Positions 37,723 to 45,174 of a stretch of DNA of 64,000 nt are shown piece by piece. Made by a program: the position numbers and the translations under genes. The notes beneath the pieces are model-generated. The model worked only from the letters and a program-made list of their open reading frames with translations, was not told the origin of the DNA and searched no databases. Positions within the stretch are counted from its first letter, which is position 1. Each line of letters opens with the position of its first letter. Where the stretch lies: NCBI RefSeq assembly GCF_024649945.1, contig NZ_JANKMS010000009.1:62001-126000 (forward strand), written 5' to 3'. This DNA comes from Flavobacterium panacis. GTDB lineage: Bacteria > Bacteroidota > Bacteroidia > Flavobacteriales > Flavobacteriaceae.

Positions 37723-38241
37723 ATGAAAGATTTACTAAGAACAAGCACGTCATTAACTGAAGGCGTAGAAAATATATTGAATTTACAAGCAAAATTAGAA
37801 AGCGATGCTTCTAACAAATATTTAGCTATGGCAGCATGGTTGGATAGAAACGGTTTTGCAAATACAGCAGAGTATTTATACAAGCAAGCTGAAGAAGAAA
37901 GAGAGCACTTTCTAAAAATTTTCAAATTCATTACAGATATGGGAGGGATTGCAATTACGCCATCTGTTCCTGAAGTACAGCAAGAATTTGCTTCTTTTAG
38001 AGAAGTATTTGAAATTGCTTTACAAAACGAAATTGCAGTTACTCAAGCAATTAATAAAGTAATCGCAAAATGTAGACTTGAAAACGATTATGCTACAGAA
38101 GATTTTATGATGTGGTATGTAGCTGAGCAAAGAGAAGAAGAGAAAAACGCAAGAAGAGCATTAGAACTTTTCGAATTAATCAACGGAAACGAAGCTGACG
38201 GTAAATTCCAATTGGATGTTCAGATTTCAAAAATCGGATAA
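37723..38241 (+). CDS. Ferritin
   Basis: A 172-residue non-haem ferritin. The four-helix bundle carries the ferroxidase ligands (EREH near residue 62-65 and the later QREEEKNARR segment). It oxidises and stores iron in a 24-subunit cytoplasmic shell. Length matches bacterial FtnA (about 165-175). It ends in a perfect terminator hairpin. Confidence 0.92.
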   Translation: MKDLLRTSTSLTEGVENILNLQAKLESDASNKYLAMAAWLDRNGFANTAEYLYKQAEEEREHFLKIFKFITDMGGIAITPSVPEVQQEFASFREVFEIALQNEIAVTQAINKVIAKCRLENDYATEDFMMWYVAEQREEEKNARRALELFELINGNEADGKFQLDVQISKIG

Positions 38242-38264
38242 TTAGAAACTGATTTATAATATTT

Positions 38265-38299
38265 AAAAAGCCCTTAATAATCATTATTAAGGGCTTTTT
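38265..38299 (+). terminator. Rho-independent terminator after ferritin
   Basis: A perfect 16-base stem (38265-38280 with 38284-38299) with a 3-base loop, ending in a T-run. Confidence 0.92.
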
Positions 38300-38408
38300 T
38301 GTTAGTTTCAGATTGGTAAATAGTTTTCAAAGTTAAATATTAAGTCTTCTATAAATCAGCTTCAGAGAAGCGAAATGTTTATAGAATTTTATATGTTGTT
38401 GGTATCAA

Positions 38409-38467
38409 AGCTCCAGCGGAGCGACATATTTTTTTATAACGCTATTATATTTCGCTCCGCTGAAGCT
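38409..38467. repeat. Palindromic intergenic repeat, family C
   Basis: Arms agctccagcggagcgacatat (38409-38429) and its complement at 38447-38467 pair in 19 of 21 positions; each arm also contains a smaller hairpin (gctcc/ggagc). Weaker related pieces (ttctataaat and agcttcagagaagcgaaat) flank it between 38345 and 38500. The whole gap 38300-38540 holds no gene. Confidence 0.7.
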
Positions 38468-38540
38468 CTTTTGCATCCGCATGATTAAATTTCTATAAAT
38501 ATTTTTCCACGCTGGGGCTTAAAAAAGAAACACTGATATA

Positions 38541-38577
38541 AAAAAAAAGCTATCCGAAAAATTAGTGGACAGCTTTT
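38541..38577 (-). terminator. Rho-independent terminator after aminopeptidase P (minus strand)
   Basis: Read on the minus strand, aaaagctgtcc pairs with ggatagctttt with one mismatch and is followed by eight T. It lies 8 bases past the stop at 38585. Confidence 0.82.
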
Positions 38578-38584
38578 ATTTTAT

Positions 38585-39877
38585 TTACTCATTCATCAAA
38601 GTTTCGATTTCTTCAACTTCAAGCGGAATATTACGCATCAAGTTAAAAGGTTCTCCTTTTTCTTGAACCACAACGTTATCTTCTAAACGGATTCCGAATT
38701 TTTCTGCTGGAATGTAGATTCCTGGTTCAACTGTGAAAACCATATTCGCTTTCAATGGTTCGTGAAGCAATCCGTAATCGTGTGTGTCTAATCCCATGTG
38801 GTGAGAAGTTCCGTGCATGAAATATTTTTTGTAAGCTGGCCATTCTGGGTTTTCGTTCTGAACATCGGCTTTGTCTAATAAACCTAAACCAAGTAATTCA
38901 GAAGTCATAATTTTACCCACTTCAATATGGTATTGTTTCCAAAGTGTTCCTGGAGTCAACATTTTAGTTGCTTCGTTTTTCACTTTTAAAACTGCATTGT
39001 AAACTGCTTTTTGGCGATCTGTAAAACGTCCTGAAACAGGAATTGTTCTGGTCATATCGCTTGAATAATTAGCATATTCTGCAGCAACGTCTAACAAAAT
39101 CAAATCTCCTTCTTTACATTGCTGATTGTTTTCGATATAATGTAAAACATTGGCATTGTTTCCAGAAGCGATAATTGGCGTATAAGCAAAACCTTTAGAG
39201 CGGTTACGAATGAATTCGTGAGCCAGTTCCGCTTCGATTTCGTATTCGGTAACATTTGGTTTTACGAATCCTAACAATCTACGGAAGCCTTTTTCTGTAA
39301 TATCACAAGCATGCTGAATCAAATCGATCTCTTCGCTTTCTTTTACAGAGCGAAGTCTTTGTAAAATTGGGTTGCTTTTTGCCACATTGTGAGCAGGATA
39401 ACGTTCTTTCCACCATTTTACAAAACGAGCCTCACGAGTTTCTGTTTCCACAGAAGCGCGGTAATGTTCGTTGGTATTGATGTACATCGTATCTGCATAC
39501 GTCATCATTTCGTTCAAAACTTTATGAAAATCTTGTAACCAATAAACGGTTCTAATTCCAGAAACCTGAAAAGCACGTTCTTTAGTCAATTTTTCACCTT
39601 CCCAAACTGCGATATGATCGTTGGTTTCTCTCAAGAAAAGCATTTCTCTCTGATTTTCATAAGGAGCATCTGGAAACAAAAGCAAAACACTTTCTTCCTG
39701 ATCTACACCACTTAGATAAAAAATATCTCTGTGTTGAGCAAAAGGTAAAGTACTGTCTGCACTAACTGGGTAAATGTCATTTGAATTGAACACGGCAACC
39801 GAATTCGGTTTCATTTCTGCCATGAATTTTCTGCGGTTTTTTACAAAAAGAGCGCTGTTTATTTGATGATATTTCAT
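38585..39877 (-). CDS. Xaa-Pro aminopeptidase (aminopeptidase P family, M24B)
   Basis: A 430-residue cytoplasmic metallopeptidase that removes N-terminal residues before proline. The pita-bread domain has the five metal ligands: two aspartates (LLDVAAEYANYSSDMTRT), a histidine (HGTSHHMGLDTHD), and two glutamates (FTVEPGIYI and IRLEDNVVV). The N-terminal domain matches AMP_N. Length and layout are like E. coli PepP (about 440). Confidence 0.93.
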   Translation of the reverse strand: MKYHQINSALFVKNRRKFMAEMKPNSVAVFNSNDIYPVSADSTLPFAQHRDIFYLSGVDQEESVLLLFPDAPYENQREMLFLRETNDHIAVWEGEKLTKERAFQVSGIRTVYWLQDFHKVLNEMMTYADTMYINTNEHYRASVETETREARFVKWWKERYPAHNVAKSNPILQRLRSVKESEEIDLIQHACDITEKGFRRLLGFVKPNVTEYEIEAELAHEFIRNRSKGFAYTPIIASGNNANVLHYIENNQQCKEGDLILLDVAAEYANYSSDMTRTIPVSGRFTDRQKAVYNAVLKVKNEATKMLTPGTLWKQYHIEVGKIMTSELLGLGLLDKADVQNENPEWPAYKKYFMHGTSHHMGLDTHDYGLLHEPLKANMVFTVEPGIYIPAEKFGIRLEDNVVVQEKGEPFNLMRNIPLEVEEIETLMNE

Positions 39878-40014
39878 AATAACTGAGTTTTTGAACTTCG
39901 AATTTCAAAATTACGTATTTTAAATATATTGGGTGAAATAGAATTCTTAAAGTTTTGCTATTTATTGTTTTTGCCACGAAGGCGCGAAGGCGCAAAGTTT
40001 TTTACCCAATTTTA

Positions 40015-40074
40015 TCATTCTGAGGAACGAAGAATCACACTAGAAATTCCGTGAAGCAAATCGTCAATTTTGTC
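40015..40074. repeat. Partial copy of palindromic repeat family B
   Basis: The sequence from tcattctgaggaacgaag to aaatcgtcaattttgtc follows the left part of the complete element at 40811-40914 with few changes, but the right arm is absent. A short gccacgaaggcgcgaaggcg stretch precedes it at about 39973. The gap 39878-40171 has no gene. Confidence 0.65.
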
Positions 40075-40171
40075 ATTTTAGACTAAGGATAAATACAATT
40101 TTTCTGATTATCTAATTGGTTTTAAATTGAGAATTGTGTAATCTTGAAGTGACAAAGTCTGTTTTAAAAAT

Positions 40172-40780
40172 ATGAATACAGAAAATATAAAACTGCTACG
40201 AAGTAAAATCTCAATTCCTTTGAATGAAGCAATTCAGCTTCTTAAAATAAATAATGAGGATGTTGTTCTTTCTGAGCAGTATTTTCATGATCAAAACATT
40301 AGCGAAATCTGTAAAAGAACAGAATGCGATAAAGAAACTGCAAGTAAGGAGTATCAGATTTGTATTTTTGATGTTGCTAAAACTATTGAAAGGATTAATC
40401 AAAAACCAGTTGTAATTTCTACAGGTAATGCTGATTCAAAAATTGGTTTTATTTTATGGCCAGAAGATGCGGAGGGAGAATTCTATAAAACAGAAAAGCG
40501 AAATGATGTATTTATTTCAACAGAAGATTTTGAGATTGTTTTGAAGGAATTTGAGTCTGTTTTTCCAATAAAAAATCCTTGGAACGGAACTATTGAAGAT
40601 GAATTTGATAAAATTGGTAGTAACTTCTTTGATAATGCAACTAGCAGACTAATTGTAGAAAAAATAAGCAGTATTGAAACAAATAATGAAAAAGAAAAAG
40701 TTTTCTTGCATGAAATAATAAACTGGATCAATGATAAATTAGCATATGCCGATTACATTGTGGTTTATGGTAATTTATAA
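40172..40780 (+). CDS. Hypothetical protein, 202 residues, UBA/TS-N-like N-terminus
   Basis: Not assigned to a known family. The first 45 residues (LLRSKISIPLNEAIQLLKINN...) resemble the UBA-like helix bundle of elongation factor Ts, which binds other proteins; this is a weak likeness. The rest is acidic and soluble, with a FILWPEDAEGEFYKT segment. It lies between a partial and a full copy of repeat family B, which may point to an insertion or to a recombination site. Confidence 0.6.
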   Translation: MNTENIKLLRSKISIPLNEAIQLLKINNEDVVLSEQYFHDQNISEICKRTECDKETASKEYQICIFDVAKTIERINQKPVVISTGNADSKIGFILWPEDAEGEFYKTEKRNDVFISTEDFEIVLKEFESVFPIKNPWNGTIEDEFDKIGSNFFDNATSRLIVEKISSIETNNEKEKVFLHEIINWINDKLAYADYIVVYGNL

Positions 40781-40810
40781 GATATGAACTCTAGATAAAT
40801 AACCACAAAG

Positions 40811-40914
40811 TTTGTCATTCCGAGGAACGAGGAATCGCACTCGAAACTCCGCAAAGTAAATCGTCAATCTTTGTTGAATTACTAGTGTGATTCCTCGTTC
40901 CTCGGAATGACAAA
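40811..40914. repeat. Palindromic intergenic repeat, family B, complete copy
   Basis: Arms 40811-40840 and 40885-40914 are inverted repeats matching in 29 of 30 positions (tttgtcattccgaggaacg...). The loop of 44 bases is shared with the partial copy at 40015-40074. It has no coding content, and a short minus-strand reading frame over it is a by-product of the palindrome. Confidence 0.82.
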
Positions 40915-40938
40915 AAATGAGAGACTTAACCATAGAAA

Positions 40939-41679
40939 ATGAACAAACTAAATCCATCCATAAAACATCATTTAATAATTGCGAGTTTTATAAGCTTGTG
41001 GCTTTTTGTATTTGCTTTTATCATAAAACCTTTTGATGATGGAACTATAAACTTTCAATCGTGGCTTTTAATCAGCATCGGTTTTAGCGGATTGGCTTTT
41101 GTTTGTTATGCCATTCTGGCTTTTATTCAAAAAAAGACTTACGATAAAAAGCAAAAGTGGAATGTAAAACTTGAACTTTTGAGTCTTCTCTTTTATTATT
41201 CGATTTATTTAATTGGAGTTTATTGCTATTATAAAAGCCCAATTTTAAACGGAGGTTATACTTTTGGGCAATTTTTCAATATCATATTTGTCAAAGTCGC
41301 TTTGATTTTAACGCCTTTGCTTATTCTAGCGAGAACTTATTTAATAAAACTAATTCCTGTAAAAGAAGATATTCTAATAATTAAAGGCGAAAACAAATTA
41401 GATGTTTTAAAAATCAAAAAAGCCGATTTGGTTTGTATTTCGAATGCACAGAATTATGTGGAAATTTTTTATCTCGAAAATGAAAAACTCAGATCAAAAC
41501 TAATTCGTTCTTCTCTTAAAAAAGTGCAGGATGATTTTGGGTTTTTAATGCAAATTCATCGTTCCCATTTAATCAATCCGTTGCATTTTAAATCTTGGAG
41601 AAATTCAAATACGATTGTTTTGACTCAAATCGAACTTCCGGTTTCTAAAAATTATAAAGAAGTTTTATTAGCGTTGTAA
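40939..41679 (+). CDS. Membrane-bound LytTR-family transcriptional regulator
   Basis: A 246-residue protein. Four membrane helices occupy residues about 10-130 (LIIASFISLWLFVFAFII, FQSWLLISIGFSGLAFVCYAILAF, a third near 75-95, and FNIIFVKVALILTPLLILA). A C-terminal LytTR DNA-binding domain follows (about 150-245: KKADLVCISNAQNYVEIFY, LMQIHRSHLINP, LPVSKNYK). Such one-component regulators sense something at the membrane and bind DNA directly. The small membrane and secreted proteins downstream are possible targets. Confidence 0.85.
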   Translation: MNKLNPSIKHHLIIASFISLWLFVFAFIIKPFDDGTINFQSWLLISIGFSGLAFVCYAILAFIQKKTYDKKQKWNVKLELLSLLFYYSIYLIGVYCYYKSPILNGGYTFGQFFNIIFVKVALILTPLLILARTYLIKLIPVKEDILIIKGENKLDVLKIKKADLVCISNAQNYVEIFYLENEKLRSKLIRSSLKKVQDDFGFLMQIHRSHLINPLHFKSWRNSNTIVLTQIELPVSKNYKEVLLAL

Positions 41680-41780
41680 ATTCCGTACCTAAAACAATGC
41701 ATTTCGTACCCAAGTCAATAAAATTAGGGTTTTAGAAAATCTTTCATTTTAGTTTTGCTTCATCAATTTTAAAACAAATT

Positions 41781-42332
41781 ATGAAAACAAAACATTTTTG
41801 CATGACTGGAGTAGTGCTTTTTTTAGTTAGTTATTTATTTTTTTCAGGCCTTATACCAAGTTTAAGCGAATCGATAGATTTTGCACATTGGTTTAATTTA
41901 ATTGGAGCTTGTTTTTTACTTTCTTTTAATGATGTTTTTCCTAAAACAAAAATCAATAAAGTTGCTTCTGCATTGACAACTTTAGGTGTAATTGCGCATA
42001 TTGGTCTTTGCACAATCGATCTTATAATGTCAAGTTACGGAAACAACGAAATTGCAAAAGAGGCATTAAGTCATCAAATCACCATTTCGCCAATGATTTT
42101 TTATCCGTTTATTGCCGTTGGACCATCTTTTCTTTTTCTTGGTTTGGCGTTGCACGCATTCACTTTTATAAAAACGGAAAGGTTAAAATCTTTGATGGTA
42201 ATTGTAGGCTCGGTTGCTATTGGGATTTCTTTTTTCGTTTTTAGAAATGGAATTTGGATGCTTTTGAGTTGTGTAGTTTTTCTTTTGGGATTAGTATTGC
42301 TGATTTTAGACAAGAAAAATATTAAAAGTTAA
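41781..42332 (+). CDS. Hypothetical five-helix membrane protein
   Basis: A 183-residue integral membrane protein with five or six hydrophobic helices and no recognised motif. The N-terminus MKTKHFCMTGVVLFLVSYLFF is itself a membrane segment. It is 101 bases downstream of the LytTR gene and may be controlled by it. Confidence 0.7.
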   Translation: MKTKHFCMTGVVLFLVSYLFFSGLIPSLSESIDFAHWFNLIGACFLLSFNDVFPKTKINKVASALTTLGVIAHIGLCTIDLIMSSYGNNEIAKEALSHQITISPMIFYPFIAVGPSFLFLGLALHAFTFIKTERLKSLMVIVGSVAIGISFFVFRNGIWMLLSCVVFLLGLVLLILDKKNIKS

Positions 42333-42391
42333 TTCGTAATTAAAAACAAAGAACTAATATTGTAAAGAAATACTTCGCAACTAGAATAGAT

Positions 42392-42763
42392 TTGAAAAAC
42401 CACTTAAAATACCTCATTTCCCTTTTTGTGGCGTTAGTCGTAATGGCGGGCGATGGTGTTTTATATTCGCAATCTAGTTCTCCTGAGTACTATCAGTCTT
42501 CTTTCGTTGTTTCAAGAAAAGAAAAAGATCTTAAAAATCTTCGTGTTTACGTTTTTAATCAAGTTAAAAGATCTGGAAAAACTTTATTTCCGATACTTTT
42601 AAAGTATTTCAGATTAAAAAAAGTTTTGAGTTCTCAAACTCAAATAGTTTTTCAATTACATAAAAATCTGCATCAAAATATAATTTCATTTATAAACCAA
42701 TCGGTTTTTATAAATGAAATAAGTATTTCAGGTAACTTCAAGAAAAGTTTATACATAGCTTAA
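42392..42763 (+). CDS. Hypothetical small exported protein, 123 residues
   Basis: Begins at a TTG codon; the N-terminus KNHLKYLISLFVALVVMAGDGVLYSQ has a basic start and hydrophobic core, and could be a signal peptide or anchor. The mature part is basic (KEKDLKNLRVYVFNQVKR). No family is recognised. It has no clear promoter and lies 59 bases after the membrane protein gene, so it could be part of that transcript. It may be a real but poorly conserved gene. Confidence 0.45.
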   Translation: MKNHLKYLISLFVALVVMAGDGVLYSQSSSPEYYQSSFVVSRKEKDLKNLRVYVFNQVKRSGKTLFPILLKYFRLKKVLSSQTQIVFQLHKNLHQNIISFINQSVFINEISISGNFKKSLYIA

Positions 42764-42839
42764 GAAAGTTCTTTTCTAAGCATTATGCTATTTCATGGCA
42801 TAAGATGATTCACAATGTCTAATCATTTATCATTTTAAA

Positions 42840-43019
42840 ATGTATAAACAAACTCATAAAAAAGGTTTAGAGCAATCTAAGCCACGACTTCATTGGATAA
42901 AACGAAAATTAATTCTAATCATGACCGCTTTCATGCTCGGAATGGCAAACGAAATGCATACCGAAGATACTAGAATTAAAGGCAATCAAAATTATACGGA
43001 GCAGCATAATAAGGATTAA
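42840..43019 (+). CDS. Small single-pass membrane peptide, 59 residues
   Basis: A short gene: a basic N-terminus (KPRLHWIKRK), one hydrophobic segment (LILIMTAFMLGMA) and a polar tail ending in NYTEQHNKD. The membrane segment is encoded by a stretch (atgaccgctttcatgctcg) that also occurs outside genes at 45059-45077, so part of the gene may derive from a repeat. It ends before two hairpins. Function unknown. Confidence 0.4.
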   Translation: MYKQTHKKGLEQSKPRLHWIKRKLILIMTAFMLGMANEMHTEDTRIKGNQNYTEQHNKD

Positions 43020-43084
43020 GTTTAATTAGATAATGTGACAATTTGATAATTAGAAAATTCTTAATACTTGAAACTATACGGTTC

Positions 43085-43123
43085 ACCTTTGTCAAATTTT
43101 AAAACTTTGACAAAGGTTTTTTT
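43085..43123 (+). terminator. Rho-independent terminator
   Basis: A perfect 12-base stem (acctttgtcaaa/tttgacaaaggt) with a 9-base loop and seven T. Confidence 0.85.
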
Positions 43124-43180
43124 GCGCTCAGTTGTCATTTCTCCTTCATCGAAATGACAAACTGTGTGGGTAATAAATGA

Positions 43181-43210
43181 AAAAACCGAAGCAATTTTGC
43201 TTCGGTTTTT
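43181..43210. terminator. Bidirectional terminator before the repressor gene
   Basis: A 13-base stem, aaaaaccgaagca with tgcttcggttttt, with a short loop. A- and T-runs on both sides let it serve the minus-strand repressor gene ending at 43245 as well as plus-strand transcripts. A very similar stem is found at 45101-45130. Confidence 0.82.
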
Positions 43211-43244
43211 TATTTAGGCTAAAATTTATATTTTAAAATACTGC

Positions 43245-43604
43245 TTATTTCCCAGCAATTTTTTCTTCTAAATAAAGAATTTCCTTCTTCATACTTTCAA
43301 TAGTCTCTTTTCTGGCTTCTGCCAATTCTTTATAATTGATGTTTTGTTCTGAAGCAATTGAATCAAAATCGCTGTTTGCATTATTTTTTCGAATCATTGG
43401 CCCTTCACTTTTTATCAACCACTCGCAACTATATTGGGGATAATTTTCAACTATTTTTAAAATCCATTTTGCTTGTATGTCGCTATTTTTTGCAATTGCA
43501 CGCGATAAAACTCCTTTGCTGGCTCCAATCGTCTGTTCAAGTTTTGTTATGCCAATGCCTTCATTTAAGGCTAGTTGTTTTATGTTTTCGAGAATATTAC
43601 TCAT
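43245..43604 (-). CDS. CI-like helix-turn-helix repressor
   Basis: A 119-residue DNA-binding protein. The N-terminal domain (residues 1-65: MSNILENIKQLALNEGIGITKLEQTIGASKGVLSRAI, then WILKIVENYPQYSCEWLIKSEG) is the phage CI-type HTH fold. The C-terminal 40 residues form a heptad-like coiled coil (LAEARKETIESMKKEILYLEEKI), probably for dimerisation; the peptidase domain of full CI is absent. The gene is divergent from a 71-residue gene with two direct repeats in between, like a phage-type switch. Confidence 0.8.
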   Translation of the reverse strand: MSNILENIKQLALNEGIGITKLEQTIGASKGVLSRAIAKNSDIQAKWILKIVENYPQYSCEWLIKSEGPMIRKNNANSDFDSIASEQNINYKELAEARKETIESMKKEILYLEEKIAGK

Positions 43605-43611
43605 ACATGTA

Positions 43612-43662
43612 GGAAATTATCTTCAATTTTGTTTGAATGTTGAAAATTATCATCTATATTTG
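43612..43662 (+). promoter_or_regulatory. Promoter and possible operators of the divergent repressor/small-gene switch
   Basis: Two similar sequences in direct orientation, ggaaattatcttcaattttg (43612-43631) and gaaaattatcatctatattt (43642-43661), are offset by about three helical turns. The second overlaps a good promoter: TTG 43633-43635, 19 bases, TATATTTG 43655-43662, which faces the 71-residue gene. Binding of the repressor here would fit. Confidence 0.6.
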
Positions 43663-43688
43663 TTTCGATTTTTAAAACAAACTAAACA

Positions 43689-43904
43689 ATGGGTAAAAGT
43701 AAAACAAAAAATTACAAATCCTATGATTCTGCGGTGTTAGAAGCCTTGTTTTTAAAATATAAGGTTTCAAAATATTATATCAGGCAATGTATTAACGGGA
43801 CAGTAAGTGGTGTAAAACCTGATTGCATAAAAAAGGATTATGTAATAATGGAAAAAGCAAATCGGGATACGGTTATGAATTTGGTAAGAAAAACGATGCC
43901 CTAA
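43689..43904 (+). CDS. Small basic protein next to a CI-like repressor
   Basis: A 71-residue protein (MGKSKTKNYKSYDSAVLEALFLKY...), basic and helical, without a signal peptide. The helix pair LEALFLKYKVSKYYIRQCING looks like a small DNA-binding domain, which suits a Cro- or excisionase-like partner, but the family was not recognised. It has one of the best promoters in the window (43633-43662), probably controlled by the repressor. Confidence 0.6.
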   Translation: MGKSKTKNYKSYDSAVLEALFLKYKVSKYYIRQCINGTVSGVKPDCIKKDYVIMEKANRDTVMNLVRKTMP

Positions 43905-43972
43905 AATTTAAACTGTCAGATAAAAACCATTCTGAAAGATTTGGTAAAGATTAAACATTCAAACAAAAAAAC

Positions 43973-45055
43973 ATGAAAAAGTATTTTAAAATGGCTCTAT
44001 TTTGCTGGGGCCTAGGGCTGACTTGTTCTAATGCACAGGTTGGTATGCCAACAAATAATCCAAATAAAGATGCGGTTTTGGATTTAAACAGGACTGATGG
44101 TACAAGTGCAAAAGGATTATTGTTGCCTAAAGTAGTATTAACAGGTTTGGCAAATGCGACTCCTATGACGGCGCATGTGGCAGGAATGCATGTCTGGAAT
44201 ACGGCAACAGGAGGATCTGGTGCTACAGCATTTTCTCCGGGTGAATATTTTAATAATGGTTCCAAGTGGGTTCGTGTGTCATCTGCGGCAGATTCTTGGA
44301 TTCAGGATGGAAATTATAATGGAGTTATCAAAGCAATTGGTACAAATGATAATTTTGATTTACCAATTGAAACGAATGGTACGGAAAAACTACGTGTAAC
44401 TTCAGGAGGACAGTTATTAATTAATACAACAACATCCTTAGCGGGAGGTACTAATGCAAAACTCCAGATTAATAGCGCAACAAGTGGAGCGTTGCAGATT
44501 AAAGATGGTACGCAGGCTTTGAACAAAATTTTAACCTCTGATGCAAATGGATTGGCGACCTGGCAGTTGCCTGCAATGGATATTTATACAGGAGTTCTTG
44601 CGGGGCCTAGTGGAATTACGATTTATGCAAACGATCTTAATTTTACAAATACAGGAAATTATGTTGATTTGCCACCCGGAAAATGGATGATTAATGTCAA
44701 TTTTCTTATTTATACTTCTAATGGTTTTACTGCAGCTGATGAATCTTGGCATATTAGAAGTTCTTTTACAGAAAAAACAAGTATGGTAAGGAATTCAATA
44801 ACTACTAGTGATTTTAGTGCTAATATTGTAGGAGGGGCTTTAATTACAGGAGAAATTGGAGCCTGTAGTATTTATGGACATGTACGAGGTTCGATTATAA
44901 TTAATAATCCAGGAAGTGTTTCGAAAAGGTATTATTATATTGCAGGAAGTCCACAGTGCAGAGGTGTTTCGGTTTCTAGTAATTCAATTAAAAATTTTGC
45001 CGCAGATACTACGGTTTATTCAGATGGAGTAATCTCGTATCAAAAAATGAATTAA
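43973..45055 (+). CDS. Secreted surface-type protein, 360 residues
   Basis: The signal peptide ends CSNAQ (near residue 21). The body has the segments DAVLDLNRTDGTSAKGLLLPKV and NFDLPIETNGTEKLRVTSGGQLLI, which are typical of the N-terminal halves of flavobacterial tail-fibre-like or adhesin-like proteins, followed by a beta-rich C-terminal domain (from about residue 200). No T9SS sorting domain is seen at the end. The function is unknown. It follows the small basic gene by 68 bases and ends at a terminator. Confidence 0.65.
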   Translation: MKKYFKMALFCWGLGLTCSNAQVGMPTNNPNKDAVLDLNRTDGTSAKGLLLPKVVLTGLANATPMTAHVAGMHVWNTATGGSGATAFSPGEYFNNGSKWVRVSSAADSWIQDGNYNGVIKAIGTNDNFDLPIETNGTEKLRVTSGGQLLINTTTSLAGGTNAKLQINSATSGALQIKDGTQALNKILTSDANGLATWQLPAMDIYTGVLAGPSGITIYANDLNFTNTGNYVDLPPGKWMINVNFLIYTSNGFTAADESWHIRSSFTEKTSMVRNSITTSDFSANIVGGALITGEIGACSIYGHVRGSIIINNPGSVSKRYYYIAGSPQCRGVSVSSNSIKNFAADTTVYSDGVISYQKMN

Positions 45056-45058
45056 TAA

Positions 45059-45089
45059 TGACCGCTTTCATGCTCGAAATGACAAAACT
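45059..45089. repeat. Short dispersed repeat shared with the 59-residue gene
   Basis: The bases atgaccgctttcatgctcg followed by aaatgacaaa repeat almost exactly within the coding sequence at 42921-42952. A related inverted repeat, ttgtcatttc/gaaatgacaa, lies at 43132-43160. Each is followed after a short gap by an aaccgaag/cttcggtt stem. Confidence 0.55.
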
Positions 45090-45100
45090 CTATGTAAATA

Positions 45101-45130
45101 AAAAAACCGAAGCAACAGCTTCGGTTTTTT
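45101..45130. terminator. Bidirectional terminator
   Basis: A 13-base stem aaaaaaccgaagc/gcttcggtttttt with a 4-base loop between convergent genes. It is nearly the same as the stem at 43181-43210. Confidence 0.88.
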
Positions 45131-45146
45131 AAGTTTTGGAATTTGG

Positions 45147-45164
45147 TCCCGATAGCTATCGGGA
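45147..45164. repeat. Perfect 18-base palindrome
   Basis: tcccgatagctatcggga reads the same on both strands. It lies between the terminator and the end of the HMG-CoA synthase gene. No T-run follows, so it is not a simple terminator. Confidence 0.7.
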
Positions 45165-45174
45165 TGGAATTTAA

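Noticed and set aside
40775-40957. 60-codon minus-strand frame
   Set aside because: It covers the family B inverted repeat and has no coding features.
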